From a virus: a stretch of DNA of 33,196 bases. Shown one piece after another: positions 1 to 6,033 of this stretch. Made by a program: the position numbers and the translations under genes. The notes below the pieces were generated by a model, which worked only from the letters and a program-made list of their open reading frames with translations, searched no databases and had not been told where the DNA came from. Within the stretch, counting starts at the first letter, position 1, and every line of letters starts with the position of its first letter. The stretch covers positions 1-33,196 of IMG/VR virus record IMGVR_UViG_3300010403_000356, one strand, 5' to 3'.

Positions 1-119
1 GCAACGACCGGGTACGGCCCGGCATAGAGCCGCGCGTCTCGAGGTTCGTCCCAGGGATCGACATTCGGCAGGCCGAAGTAGCAACCACCTGTTTCGACGT
101 ATAGGGCGGCTACCATCAT
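1..119 (-). CDS. Conserved phage protein, N-terminal part (cut by window edge)
   Basis: The reading frame runs leftward off the window. Its first residues read MMVAALYVETGGCYFGLPN, followed by a DPWDEPRDARLYAGPYPVV-type stretch. From memory this matches a conserved phage family of unknown function that begins with a 'GG.YFGLP.VDPWD..RDAR.Y.GP.PVVAHPPC' block. The start is ATG at 119 or the adjacent ATG at 116. Both overlap the stop of the upstream 43-aa gene (ATGATG/TGATG), as expected for translational coupling. Function unknown; the remainder lies outside the window. Confidence 0.75.
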   Translation of the reverse strand, partial: MMVAALYVETGGCYFGLPNVDPWDEPRDARLYAGPYPVV

Positions 120-247
120 TCGCTCTTTCGATCAGGGCGCGTGAAGGAAACAGCCTTGGCCTTGATCCACTTCCACCAAATCTCCCATGGAGTGATCGGA
201 GGCAGTCGTTCGCCGCGTGTAGTCTTGTTCGTGACACCGCCGCACAT
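116..247 (-). CDS. Hypothetical 43-aa phage protein
   Basis: A short frame begins MCGGVTNKTTRGERLPPITP and continues with a Trp-rich segment (WEIWWKW) and a basic C-terminus. Its stop overlaps the start of the next gene. Its start lies just after the stop of the upstream gene, with an AGGA ribosome-binding site about 8 nt before the ATG. The tight packing fits the rest of the leftward operon. No family recognised. Confidence 0.6.
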   Translation of the reverse strand: MCGGVTNKTTRGERLPPITPWEIWWKWIKAKAVSFTRPDRKSE

Positions 248-249
248 GG

Positions 250-654
250 TCAAAGTCCTGTTCTTCGCAGCCGGCGCCATTCGAGGGCCTCCGGGCTTCG
301 CTCTGCATCGAGGTCGCGCTTGGGTTCTGAAGAGTAGTCTGGCGCGCTCTTGATCGCTTCAATCGCCCGGTCAAACCCCTTCATAAGATCGGCGGCCGGG
401 GACAGATCCATCAGCGTGTCAGCCTCCAGCTCTGCGCGGTAATCACACCACGCGCGGCGGAAAGCAGTCGCTTCTGGCTCGTTGATCCAGATCCCATTCT
501 CCCAAACGTCGTGCTCGAAATTCCATTTGGTGTGGCTGGTCACGACCATGATGCCGGGCACGCTGTTCTTGTCGTGCTTCTCAATGTGCTGCACGTCAGC
601 CATAGGGATGATCACGCTAGAGCCGCTGTAGATGCTTTCGGAGACTGTTTTCAT
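250..654 (-). CDS. Hypothetical phage protein, 134 aa
   Basis: The frame starts MKTVSESIYSGSSVIIPMAD and has an excellent Shine-Dalgarno (AGGAGG) about 9 nt upstream. The N-terminal half looks like a beta-rich small domain (VIIPMADVQHIEKH, PGIMVVTSHTKWNFE). The C-terminal part is charged, with an RRLRRTGL tail. It belongs to the leftward early operon. No enzymatic motif seen and no function assigned. Confidence 0.75.
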   Translation of the reverse strand: MKTVSESIYSGSSVIIPMADVQHIEKHDKNSVPGIMVVTSHTKWNFEHDVWENGIWINEPEATAFRRAWCDYRAELEADTLMDLSPAADLMKGFDRAIEAIKSAPDYSSEPKRDLDAERSPEALEWRRLRRTGL

Positions 655-670
655 TTGCTGTTTCCTCCTG

Positions 671-841
671 TCAAAGCCGATACCGCCATGGCTCGGGCTG
701 TGTTTTCGAGTCCGGCGGCGGCGGGCGGAACGAGTCAGCCAGCGGGCCGGCAGGAAGCTTGCCGAGTTGGTCGCGTGTCACGGGTTCGGCATAGCCGGGG
801 AACACCATTCGAAGCCACAGATCAAAAATTTCCATTCTCAT
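671..841 (-). CDS. Hypothetical 56-aa phage protein
   Basis: The start is placed at the ATG whose ATGA overlaps the stop of the upstream 165-aa gene, with an AAAGGAAA ribosome-binding site just before it. The protein begins MRMEIFDLWLRMVFPGYAEP and ends in a Pro-rich segment (FRPPPPDSKTQPEP). A longer frame exists upstream, but it would overlap the neighbour extensively. Unknown function. Confidence 0.6.
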   Translation of the reverse strand: MRMEIFDLWLRMVFPGYAEPVTRDQLGKLPAGPLADSFRPPPPDSKTQPEPWRYRL

Positions 842-1335
842 TTTCCTTTTTGATCTGGAGAGGAATCTGAGCCGTGCATGCAGCCGTGCGCCGAGCATTC
901 CGGCAAATAGCAGGGTCCGCCGTCATCACACTCGCGCAGGGTCGATGTGTCTACAAGAGCGGCAATGATCCGATCAGCCAAGGCCGCAGCGGAGGGGCGA
1001 CGTTCTGCCGGGCATTCACGCCAGACACGAACAAGCGACAGGATTGTTGCGTCTTGAGCGGCCGGCTGCGGTGCGATGCCAGGGAGTTTGCAGAAGGTCG
1101 CAACGATTTCCCGAAGTTCATGTTCTTTGAACTCGCTGATCCCGGCGCGAACGAAATCCTTAATGCTCGACACTGCTGGAGTTGGGGTATGACCGCGTAG
1201 GGCGGCGATGACCAATTCGCGGTCAGATCGATCAAGCATCACGTCTTCCATGTAGGTGGGCGGCGTGGACTGCTCAATATAATCGGCCAGTTCTGTTGCT
1301 CTGGCGGATACAGGAGATGATGGAAAGTCAGTCAT
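838..1335 (-). CDS. Hypothetical phage protein, 165 aa
   Basis: The protein begins MTDFPSSPVSARATELADYI and is largely helical in appearance. Near the C-terminus a Cys/His cluster (CDDGGPCYLPECSAHGCMHG) could bind metal. The start overlaps the stop of the upstream 29-aa gene, and the stop overlaps the next start, so it is translationally coupled on both sides. No known domain recognised. Confidence 0.7.
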   Translation of the reverse strand: MTDFPSSPVSARATELADYIEQSTPPTYMEDVMLDRSDRELVIAALRGHTPTPAVSSIKDFVRAGISEFKEHELREIVATFCKLPGIAPQPAAQDATILSLVRVWRECPAERRPSAAALADRIIAALVDTSTLRECDDGGPCYLPECSAHGCMHGSDSSPDQKGK

Positions 1336-1421
1336 AGCGCACCAAAAGCTTTGAGGATTGCGATAACGCCGCCGGCAACAAGGAAGCCGACCTCCACGTA
1401 GGCGATGAGATATCCGGTCAT
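1332..1421 (-). CDS. 29-aa hydrophobic microprotein
   Basis: The frame MTGYLIAYVEVGFLVAGGVI plus nine residues is one apolar helix long enough to span the membrane. The ATG overlaps the stop of the upstream gene (ATGA), and its own stop overlaps the next ATG. It fills the gap between two flanking genes exactly, which argues that it is translated. Function unknown; one of several tiny membrane proteins in this operon. Confidence 0.55.
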   Translation of the reverse strand: MTGYLIAYVEVGFLVAGGVIAILKAFGAL

Positions 1422-1696
1422 TTCGGCTCCTTGGGCTGGAGAGCGGCGCGGGCGACAGAGCCGAAGTCTCGCGTCACATCCATGCGATAAACCAAGTGTT
1501 CTGGCTGGAATGGATCATCAGGTAGCGGCGGCATGTTGGGCCCATCGTATCGGCCTGGATTTGCATAAAACCGCAGCGCCCATTCTAGGGCCTTGATGTG
1601 CTCCGCAGCCAGAAGATCTAGGTCGGAAGGCGCCGGCCACATGCGCTCGGAATCAATGCGATGCCGTTCCAGTAGCCGTTCAGAGATCGTGCTCAT
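1418..1696 (-). CDS. Hypothetical phage protein, 92 aa
   Basis: The chosen start (MSTISERLLERHRIDSERMW) overlaps the upstream stop as ATGA. The frame also opens further upstream, but that would overlap the neighbour. The protein is mixed helical with a central HIKALEWALRFYANPGRYDG segment. No recognisable domain. It is part of the leftward operon. Confidence 0.65.
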   Translation of the reverse strand: MSTISERLLERHRIDSERMWPAPSDLDLLAAEHIKALEWALRFYANPGRYDGPNMPPLPDDPFQPEHLVYRMDVTRDFGSVARAALQPKEPK

Positions 1697-1965
1697 CCGA
1701 CAGCTTTCCGCGCTCGCTCCAGAGCGGCGCCGAAAGTCCAGGGGAACGTGGCGCAAATCTCGCCATACTGCGTCGGTGTCCTGAACAGATCGGGATAGGA
1801 GTAATGATCAGTGGGATATTTCCACCCCTTCGCTGATCGCAGGTACTGGCAGACCGCACACTTATGGATGTTGTGCCAATCGTAAGACTGATCGGCCGGT
1901 TGCTTTTCCAGCCATGCAATGAAGCCTTCGAGAGAGGGGGCTTCCCATTTACGATCGAATAACAT
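1693..1965 (-). CDS. Hypothetical phage protein, 90 aa
   Basis: The frame starts MLFDRKWEAPSLEGFIAWLE and has an AAGGAG ribosome-binding site 7 nt upstream. It is rich in aromatic residues, with a CAVCQYL pair of cysteines and a YPTDHYSYPDLF stretch. From memory, similar small proteins occur in rhizobial and pseudomonad phages. Unknown function. Confidence 0.7.
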   Translation of the reverse strand: MLFDRKWEAPSLEGFIAWLEKQPADQSYDWHNIHKCAVCQYLRSAKGWKYPTDHYSYPDLFRTPTQYGEICATFPWTFGAALERARKAVG

Positions 1966-2094
1966 TCAGAATCTCCTTCGTTGAATTCGCTGCGATCGCC
2001 TGTCTGCCAGCCAACCGCCTAAGATCCAGAGCTTCCAGACCGGGATTAATGCAATCCCGAGGGCGATCAGGAGATAGCGGGCGACATGGATCAT
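1966..2094 (-). CDS. 42-aa membrane microprotein with basic tail
   Basis: The frame MIHVARYLLIALGIALIPVW followed by KLWILGGW gives one long hydrophobic helix. It ends in a strongly basic tail (DRRSQRIQRRRF), which would favour an N-out/C-in topology. The ATGA overlaps the stop of the ATPase gene, and the stop ends one base before the next start. Function unknown. Confidence 0.55.
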   Translation of the reverse strand: MIHVARYLLIALGIALIPVWKLWILGGWLADRRSQRIQRRRF

Positions 2095-3089
2095 GCCGGC
2101 GCCTTTGCATCAGCTTCCGTGGCCGACGGCTGGTGGCGATTGCGAAGCGCTGCCTCAAGTGTTTTCTTGAGCGGCTTCGGAACGGTGTTCCAGGTTTCGC
2201 GCAACGAATCCGTGCCCTGCAGGGCGGCGGTTGCGAGCTTGGAATCCCACGCCATCAGATCGTCCGTTGTTTCCTCAGCCGCCCCGGCAGCAGGCGCGAG
2301 CTGGGTTTCTGCCGGAGCGGCCGACCCGCCGCGCGCCCATGTCGCCAAAGCCGCGCCGGTGGATTCGTCGAGCGTCTTGTTCTCGGGAAAAACGCTTTCG
2401 AACTGCTTTGGCAGTTTCATCATCATGCGCTCGCCGATTTGATCGCTGCGCCATTGAGGGATGCCGCCCGACTTCGGAGGCAATAGGCAGTTGACGGTCT
2501 GCTCGAATAGCAATTCTTCGCCGGCGATCGGCATGAAGCCGAGCTCCTGAATGCCGCCGCCCTTGACGGGCTTCGTTTTCTCCTTCGCACGGAAGCAGAA
2601 AATGAAATTGGCGTTCATCTGCAGGATGCCGCTGATCATGCGCTGGCGAAGCGCCGACGGCTTAATCCAACCCGCCATTTTCACGCGCTCGCGCTTGGCA
2701 TAATCGTTGCCAGCCATCCGCTCGACTTCTGCATCCTGGGTAAGCAAATATCCGCCGGGACCGGAATGTTCGTGCGTCATAGAATCGATGACGATGACCT
2801 TCGCACCCTGTTTTATGCAGTGCTCGATCGCGGCTAGGTAGTCCAGCGAACCAAACGGCGCGTTGAACTCAATGTGCTTGAACTTGAACTGGTCGGCATA
2901 ATGCAGCATTCGACGGGCTTCGGTATCGATGCCGAAGATGTCGCCGCCAACCACTGACTGTATGCCAGTGGCGAGACGCAAAGCCGAAAATGTCTTCCCT
3001 GATCCGCTGCAGCCCATGAGGCCGACGAGTAGCGGGACGGATTCTCGAACAGCGGGCTTTGCTTCGAAAGTTCTGGTGTGTTGGTTCAT
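2091..3089 (-). CDS. Sak4/RecA-like phage ATPase (putative single-strand annealing recombinase)
   Basis: This is a 332-aa P-loop protein. Walker A is GCSGSGKT at residues 26-33. Walker B is VIVIDSMTH, with Asp at about 102. An FGIDTEARR segment follows the first strands, as in the AAA_24/Sak4 group of phage RecA-like ATPases that anneal single-stranded DNA. Residues after about 240 form an Ala/Pro-rich linker and an acidic-helical tail, making it longer than typical Sak4 (about 220 aa). The gene directly follows a RecE-like nuclease gene (0-nt gap), the usual exonuclease plus annealing-protein pair of phage recombination modules. An alternative is a general nucleotide-binding protein. Confidence is high for the ATPase, moderate for the annealing role. 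Confidence 0.8.
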   Translation of the reverse strand: MNQHTRTFEAKPAVRESVPLLVGLMGCSGSGKTFSALRLATGIQSVVGGDIFGIDTEARRMLHYADQFKFKHIEFNAPFGSLDYLAAIEHCIKQGAKVIVIDSMTHEHSGPGGYLLTQDAEVERMAGNDYAKRERVKMAGWIKPSALRQRMISGILQMNANFIFCFRAKEKTKPVKGGGIQELGFMPIAGEELLFEQTVNCLLPPKSGGIPQWRSDQIGERMMMKLPKQFESVFPENKTLDESTGAALATWARGGSAAPAETQLAPAAGAAEETTDDLMAWDSKLATAALQGTDSLRETWNTVPKPLKKTLEAALRNRHQPSATEADAKAPA

Positions 3090-3992
3090 TTATCCCGCCA
3101 TTATGAGAGAAGTGTCTTGCTCGAATTCGCCGGAGAACTCCCGCTCTAACCATTGCTTCTCTTTGAAGCCGGGATATTCGGGGATCACGGCCTTGGTGCC
3201 GTAGTTGCGCCAGTAGTTGTGCTCGACGGCTGGGCGCCACAGCGCGATGCCAGCCTCGACCTTCTTCCGGCCCATCGTTTGCCAATATTCGTTCATGTGC
3301 ATGACGGTGAGTGCGTGTGGCTTGTCAGTTTCCTGGGCGATAAAGCGGTAACGTCGGCGGCCGGCTCCTGCTGGATCGAGAATGTCCAGTCCCCGCTCGA
3401 TGAACGCAGCCTGCACATGCCAGCCCGCTGCCTCTGCGCGAATGCCGATGACGTGCGGTGCCATCGACATGCCGGACGACTTGTAGTCGTCGATCGTGCG
3501 CAAATCTTCGTGCAGCCAGTCGATCAGCGATCGAAACCAGATACCGTTCTCTTCCCAGGCAATCATCACCTCGGCATCGCCGTTGGTGAATGCGTCGCGG
3601 TCCTCGTGCTTAGAGAGTTGGTTCCATGCCGCAGTTGCCATGTCGGACGCTTGGTCGAATTGATGCTTGAGCACCGCGATCCTGCCCTGATCGGCTGCTA
3701 TCTCGCGGGCTTCCTGCGCGTCCTTCTTGCGCCAGTCGGCGTAGTCGAGCACCGTGATCTCTTTGCCGCGCCCTAGGATCAGCCGGTGCGCGATGTTTCC
3801 GAGGTCAAACTTAGTGTCATCATCATATTCGAACTGAGGATTGAGGCGCGGCGACTGCTCCCAAGCATGCTGCGGCGACCGCTCAATCAGCACTTTCACC
3901 AAACTCTGGGTCAGGCTGGGAGTCGGGCACGGGTCAGCGCGATAGTCCGCATCGCTGACGCCGCGAAAAATTCCTGGCTTGGTGATTTTCAT
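3090..3992 (-). CDS. PD-(D/E)XK nuclease, RecE/exonuclease VIII-like
   Basis: This 300-aa protein shows the features of the phage PDDEXK family that includes RecE-like and DUF3799 nucleases. They are a GNIAHRLILG segment (His at about 69), an acidic strand around residues 140-160 (RSLIDWL, Asp158) and the catalytic TIDDYKSS block (Asp169-Tyr-Lys171). It would process DNA ends for the neighbouring annealing ATPase. The ATG overlaps the upstream gene's stop by 4 nt, and its own stop abuts the ATPase start. Family assignment is by motif pattern only. Confidence 0.8.
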   Translation of the reverse strand: MKITKPGIFRGVSDADYRADPCPTPSLTQSLVKVLIERSPQHAWEQSPRLNPQFEYDDDTKFDLGNIAHRLILGRGKEITVLDYADWRKKDAQEAREIAADQGRIAVLKHQFDQASDMATAAWNQLSKHEDRDAFTNGDAEVMIAWEENGIWFRSLIDWLHEDLRTIDDYKSSGMSMAPHVIGIRAEAAGWHVQAAFIERGLDILDPAGAGRRRYRFIAQETDKPHALTVMHMNEYWQTMGRKKVEAGIALWRPAVEHNYWRNYGTKAVIPEYPGFKEKQWLEREFSGEFEQDTSLIMAG

Positions 3993-4189
3993 GCAGCCCT
4001 CGCTGTTACCAGCACCTGCCGGCCATTTCGGAGAAATCGGAGGTCACCGCGCCTAATCAGCGCGTGAACGGTCTGCGCGGCGTAGAAAGGGCCGGACTTC
4101 GTGTGGGCGAATCCGCGGCGAAGAAACACCAGAGGATCGATCGTCGCGGCGATCATGCAGGCACGCTGGGTGTCGGTGAGCGGTCTCAT
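3989..4189 (-). CDS. Small winged-helix-like phage protein, 66 aa
   Basis: The chosen start is MRPLTDTQRACMIAATIDPL, whose ATG overlaps the upstream stop as TGATG. The C-terminal half (FYAAQTVHALIRRGDLRFLR then GRQVLVTARAA) looks like a recognition helix followed by a beta wing. A small DNA-binding role is therefore plausible but unproven. It is coupled to the nuclease gene by a 4-nt overlap. Confidence 0.6.
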   Translation of the reverse strand: MRPLTDTQRACMIAATIDPLVFLRRGFAHTKSGPFYAAQTVHALIRRGDLRFLRNGRQVLVTARAA

Positions 4190-4305
4190 CACCGTCCCCT
4201 CAACTTGCGAATGGTCCAGTACAGCAGGCGCTCGCGCTGATACCGAGTGAGAATGAGTAAAACCGCGGCGTTGAGGCACAGGTATGCGAGGACAGCGTTC
4301 GTCAT
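4189..4305 (-). CDS. 38-aa membrane microprotein
   Basis: The sequence MTNAVLAYLCLNAAVLLILT is one membrane-length hydrophobic helix, followed by a basic amphipathic tail (RYQRERLLYWTIRKLRGR). The gene overlaps its neighbours on both sides (ATGA upstream, TGATG downstream). Unknown function. Confidence 0.55.
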   Translation of the reverse strand: MTNAVLAYLCLNAAVLLILTRYQRERLLYWTIRKLRGR

Positions 4306-4433
4306 AACGGAGCCGGGGTGTTGGCGATGATGATCCCGATTGCACAAGCCGCGATGAACAGGCCAACGGCGATCAACTCGCACAGGACAGGAATTGCGAT
4401 TAAGACGATCTCGACGGGTTCAGGCTTACGCAT
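4302..4433 (-). CDS. 43-aa membrane microprotein
   Basis: The frame MRKPEPVEIVLIAIPVLCEL continues into a long apolar run (IAVGLFIAACAIGIIIAN). It could form a helical hairpin or a single long span. Its stop overlaps the next start by 4 nt, and its start follows the upstream stop by one base. No family recognised. Confidence 0.55.
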   Translation of the reverse strand: MRKPEPVEIVLIAIPVLCELIAVGLFIAACAIGIIIANTPAPL

Positions 4434-4434
4434 G

Positions 4435-4827
4435 TCAGTCTCCGCTATCGATGGTCATGTCGAGGCCGCACTTGACGCACGCCCCGGGATTCCATCCGCG
4501 CGAGGGATTGGCTCCAGCACCCAACTTCTTTTCGTGCTTGCAGATTGCGAACCGGCCGACCTTGGGGTTGCCGTTGCCAGCGTAGATGCAGACATAGCCA
4601 GAGCCATCGACACCGCCGCCCATGTTCGAATAGTTCGTGAGGAAATAGTGCGCCCAAGGCTTGTAGTTGCCGTCAGCCTTTGCGTGGCCCCACTTCGGCG
4701 TCATGCTGTGGCCGCCGGATGCGAGTGCATTGCAGAAATATTCCGGCGTCACCGGTTCAAAATTGGGAAGTTCGATCTCGCCTGCGATGATCTGAGCGTA
4801 GTCGTCGACAGTGTAATGCTTACGCAT
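4435..4827 (-). CDS. Hypothetical phage protein with C-terminal Cys/His cluster, 130 aa
   Basis: The protein begins MRKHYTVDDYAQIIAGEIEL and has a GGGAGG ribosome-binding site before the ATG. The C-terminus carries CKHEKKLGAG...GACVKCGLDM, which may form a zinc site. The middle is Gly/Asn/aromatic-rich (HAKADGNYKPWAHYFLTNYS). No catalytic family recognised. Confidence 0.7.
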   Translation of the reverse strand: MRKHYTVDDYAQIIAGEIELPNFEPVTPEYFCNALASGGHSMTPKWGHAKADGNYKPWAHYFLTNYSNMGGGVDGSGYVCIYAGNGNPKVGRFAICKHEKKLGAGANPSRGWNPGACVKCGLDMTIDSGD

Positions 4828-4999
4828 CGGCCGCCTCCCGTACCATCTGGAGTGCCTTGATGCCCCCGATGTCGCGCTGCTTCGACCCCCAGACTTGGAG
4901 CAGAGCCACAGCCGTCGGCAGATCGGCCTGTTGAATCAGCGACGCTATTTCGGCTGCATCGTCCGGAAATTTGTTGATGTAGTCCTCGTCGCCCCTCAC
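4820..4999 (-). CDS. Hypothetical 59-aa phage protein (GTG start)
   Basis: A GTG start at 4999 overlaps the upstream stop as GTGA, the same coupling used elsewhere in the operon. The product reads (M)RGDEDYINKFPDDAAEIAS and continues helically to VREAADA. It overlaps the start of the following gene by 8 nt and includes that gene's ribosome-binding site. Unknown function. Confidence 0.55.
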   Translation of the reverse strand: MRGDEDYINKFPDDAAEIASLIQQADLPTAVALLQVWGSKQRDIGGIKALQMVREAADA

Positions 5000-5289
5000 G
5001 GCCGTGCTCCCGCCGCAACCGCATCAAGCCGCTGTTCGGAGGCCTTGGCGTCGACGAATCGCTCGATCAGCGCGGCGGCTTGCTCGATGTTGTCGAGGGC
5101 GCGAACGAGGATCGCCACGTCCATCGCAGTTGAGAGCGGGCGTTCGAATCGGAGGGGAAGGGGATCGGTCGAGCCCGTGAACTTCCCGAGCACGTCGCTG
5201 TCGGTGAAGCCACGGTCGCCGGGGCGCGGCTCATGCTTTCGCTCGTCGCGGAGGTGATCCCAATAGTGGGCATCGCGGGTGATGGGCAT
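4996..5289 (-). CDS. First gene of leftward operon, hypothetical 97 aa
   Basis: The protein starts MPITRDAHYWDHLRDERKHE. A GGAG ribosome-binding site lies 9-10 nt upstream, inside the short leader of the left promoter. It is basic at the N-terminus and helical at the C-terminus (IEQAAALIERFVDAKASEQR). As the first gene after the repressor-controlled promoter it would be expressed earliest, the position occupied in lambdoid phages by an antiterminator or host-takeover gene. No homology supports such a role. Confidence 0.7.
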   Translation of the reverse strand: MPITRDAHYWDHLRDERKHEPRPGDRGFTDSDVLGKFTGSTDPLPLRFERPLSTAMDVAILVRALDNIEQAAALIERFVDAKASEQRLDAVAAGARP

Positions 5290-5295
5290 GGCGGC

Positions 5296-5315
5296 GGTCT
5301 CCGTTGATGGAGACC
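5296..5315. repeat. Perfect inverted repeat at the left promoter start site
   Basis: The sequence is GGTCTCC-GTTGAT-GGAGACC: 7-bp arms and a 6-nt loop. It lies directly after the -10 of the left promoter, across the expected transcription start, and carries the GGAG ribosome-binding site of the first leftward gene in one arm. It could be a 5' hairpin that masks the ribosome-binding site, or a protein site. Confidence 0.6.
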
Positions 5316-5343
5316 ACCCTACCTAAATTTGGGTATATGTCAA
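5316..5343 (-). promoter_or_regulatory. Left early promoter (PL-like)
   Basis: On the minus strand, TTGACA (5343-5338) and TAGGGT (5321-5316) are separated by 16 bp. One operator dyad fills the spacer and a second begins at the -35. The geometry mirrors the right promoter exactly. Start is predicted near 5309, with a leader of about 20 nt before the ATG at 5289. Confidence 0.7.
5321..5334. promoter_or_regulatory. Repressor operator OL1
   Basis: ACCTAAATTTGGGT is a near-perfect dyad of ACCYAAA half-sites in the spacer of the left promoter. The identical 14-mer occurs at the right promoter. Confidence 0.75.
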
Positions 5344-5356
5344 CCTAAAAATGGGT
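5343..5356. promoter_or_regulatory. Repressor operator OL2
   Basis: ACCTAAAAATGGGT is a variant of the same dyad, with start-to-start spacing of 22 bp (two helical turns) from OL1. It lies against the left promoter -35 and just downstream of the repressor stop codon. Confidence 0.65.
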
Positions 5357-5357
5357 A

Positions 5358-5717
5358 TCAGCCAGTTTTACGCTTTTCCTTAGCGGCTGCAATGCGTTCT
5401 GCTATCTCGGCCGTGATGGCCGCCTGATCTTCAAGCGAAAGGATGTCGTAGTTTTCCCTTATTTCTTCGCCTGTCATCACTGGAGGTCCAATTTCCTTGG
5501 CACCGGTTCCCCAAAGCAGGTACTCGACGGGGGAGCGCAGGGCCTCAGATAAGGCCGCTGCAGAAGCTCGTGGACGCTTCATTGAGCCCTGTTCGATCCA
5601 GCCGATATTCGTCTGGCTGTAGCCCGAAAGCTTGCCCAGCTTCGCCTGGCTCAATCCGCGAGCCATTCGAAGATCACGCACGCGCTTGCCAAATTTTATG
5701 GGGTCGGGCTCTTTCAT
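5358..5717 (-). CDS. XRE-family phage repressor (CI-like, short form)
   Basis: The 119-aa protein begins MKEPDPIKFGKRVRDLRMAR, and residues 8-60 form a classic XRE helix-turn-helix (LSQAKLGKLSGYSQTNIGWI). The C-terminal 50 residues are helical and acidic/basic (EDQAAITAEIAERIAAAKEK). They lack the S24 peptidase domain of lambda CI or LexA-like repressors, so induction by RecA-stimulated self-cleavage is not expected. The start at 5717 is chosen because the HTH begins here; upstream in-frame sequence runs through the right operator region. It is transcribed against the YdaS/Cro-like gene, between two matching operator pairs, so it is most likely the lysogeny repressor. Confidence 0.85.
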   Translation of the reverse strand: MKEPDPIKFGKRVRDLRMARGLSQAKLGKLSGYSQTNIGWIEQGSMKRPRASAAALSEALRSPVEYLLWGTGAKEIGPPVMTGEEIRENYDILSLEDQAAITAEIAERIAAAKEKRKTG

Positions 5718-5729
5718 GGGTTCCAACCT

Positions 5730-5743
5730 ACCAAAATCTCGGT
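5730..5743. promoter_or_regulatory. Possible weak third right operator
   Basis: ACCAAAATCTCGGT keeps the outer ACC/GGT of the operator dyad. It lies 26 bp (start to start) from the next site, immediately upstream of the repressor start. It is degenerate and may be chance. Confidence 0.3.
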
Positions 5744-5755
5744 TGGGCGTCCTGC

Positions 5756-5769
5756 ACAGATTTTTAGGT
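5756..5769. promoter_or_regulatory. Repressor operator OR2
   Basis: On the minus strand this reads ACCTAAAAATCTGT and shares ACCTAAAAAT with OL2. Its start is 22 bp from OR1, exactly the left-side spacing, and it touches the right promoter -35. Confidence 0.55.
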
Positions 5770-5796
5770 TGACGATAACCTAAATTTGGGTATGGT
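5769..5796 (+). promoter_or_regulatory. Right early promoter (PR-like), predicted leaderless transcript
   Basis: TTGACG (5769-5774) and TATGGT (5791-5796) have a 16-bp spacer containing operator OR1. The ATG of the next gene is only 7 nt after the -10, so the transcript is predicted to begin at or within a base or two of the start codon. Confidence 0.7.
5778..5791. promoter_or_regulatory. Repressor operator OR1
   Basis: ACCTAAATTTGGGT, identical to OL1, lies between the -35 and -10 of the right promoter. Binding here would directly exclude RNA polymerase. Confidence 0.75.
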
Positions 5797-5802
5797 GAGC
5801 CC

Positions 5803-6033
5803 ATGTCCAATGAAGCACTGAAGCGCGCCTGCGAACTGGCTGGAGGGCAAAAGCCCTTAGCGGACCGCATCGGCACCACACAATCCCAGGTCTGGTATTG
5901 GCTCGAGCGATCGAAGCGCGGCGTTCCTGCCGAGTTCGTGTTGCCGATCGAACGTGAGACCGGCGTGTCCCGATCTTCGCTGCGTCCTGATCTCTGGCCT
6001 GACGAAGTTTCTTCTGAGGATTTGCGCGCATGA
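5803..6033 (+). CDS. YdaS/Cro-like HTH regulator
   Basis: The 76-aa protein begins MSNEALKRACELAGGQKPLA. Its pattern matches the YdaS/Cro-like family: ACELAGGQKPLADRIG, then TTQSQVWYWLERS, VPAEFVLPIERETGVSR and a terminal LRPDLWPDE. It is the first gene of the rightward operon and is divergent from the repressor, the position of Cro. It would repress the lysogenic promoter through the shared operators. No Shine-Dalgarno is visible at a usable distance, consistent with a leaderless mRNA. Confidence 0.85.
   Translation: MSNEALKRACELAGGQKPLADRIGTTQSQVWYWLERSKRGVPAEFVLPIERETGVSRSSLRPDLWPDEVSSEDLRA

Noticed and set aside
2049-2494. Long plus-strand frames antisense to the ATPase gene
   Set aside because: They are high-GC shadow frames rich in Arg/Ala/Pro; the minus strand has a clear P-loop protein.
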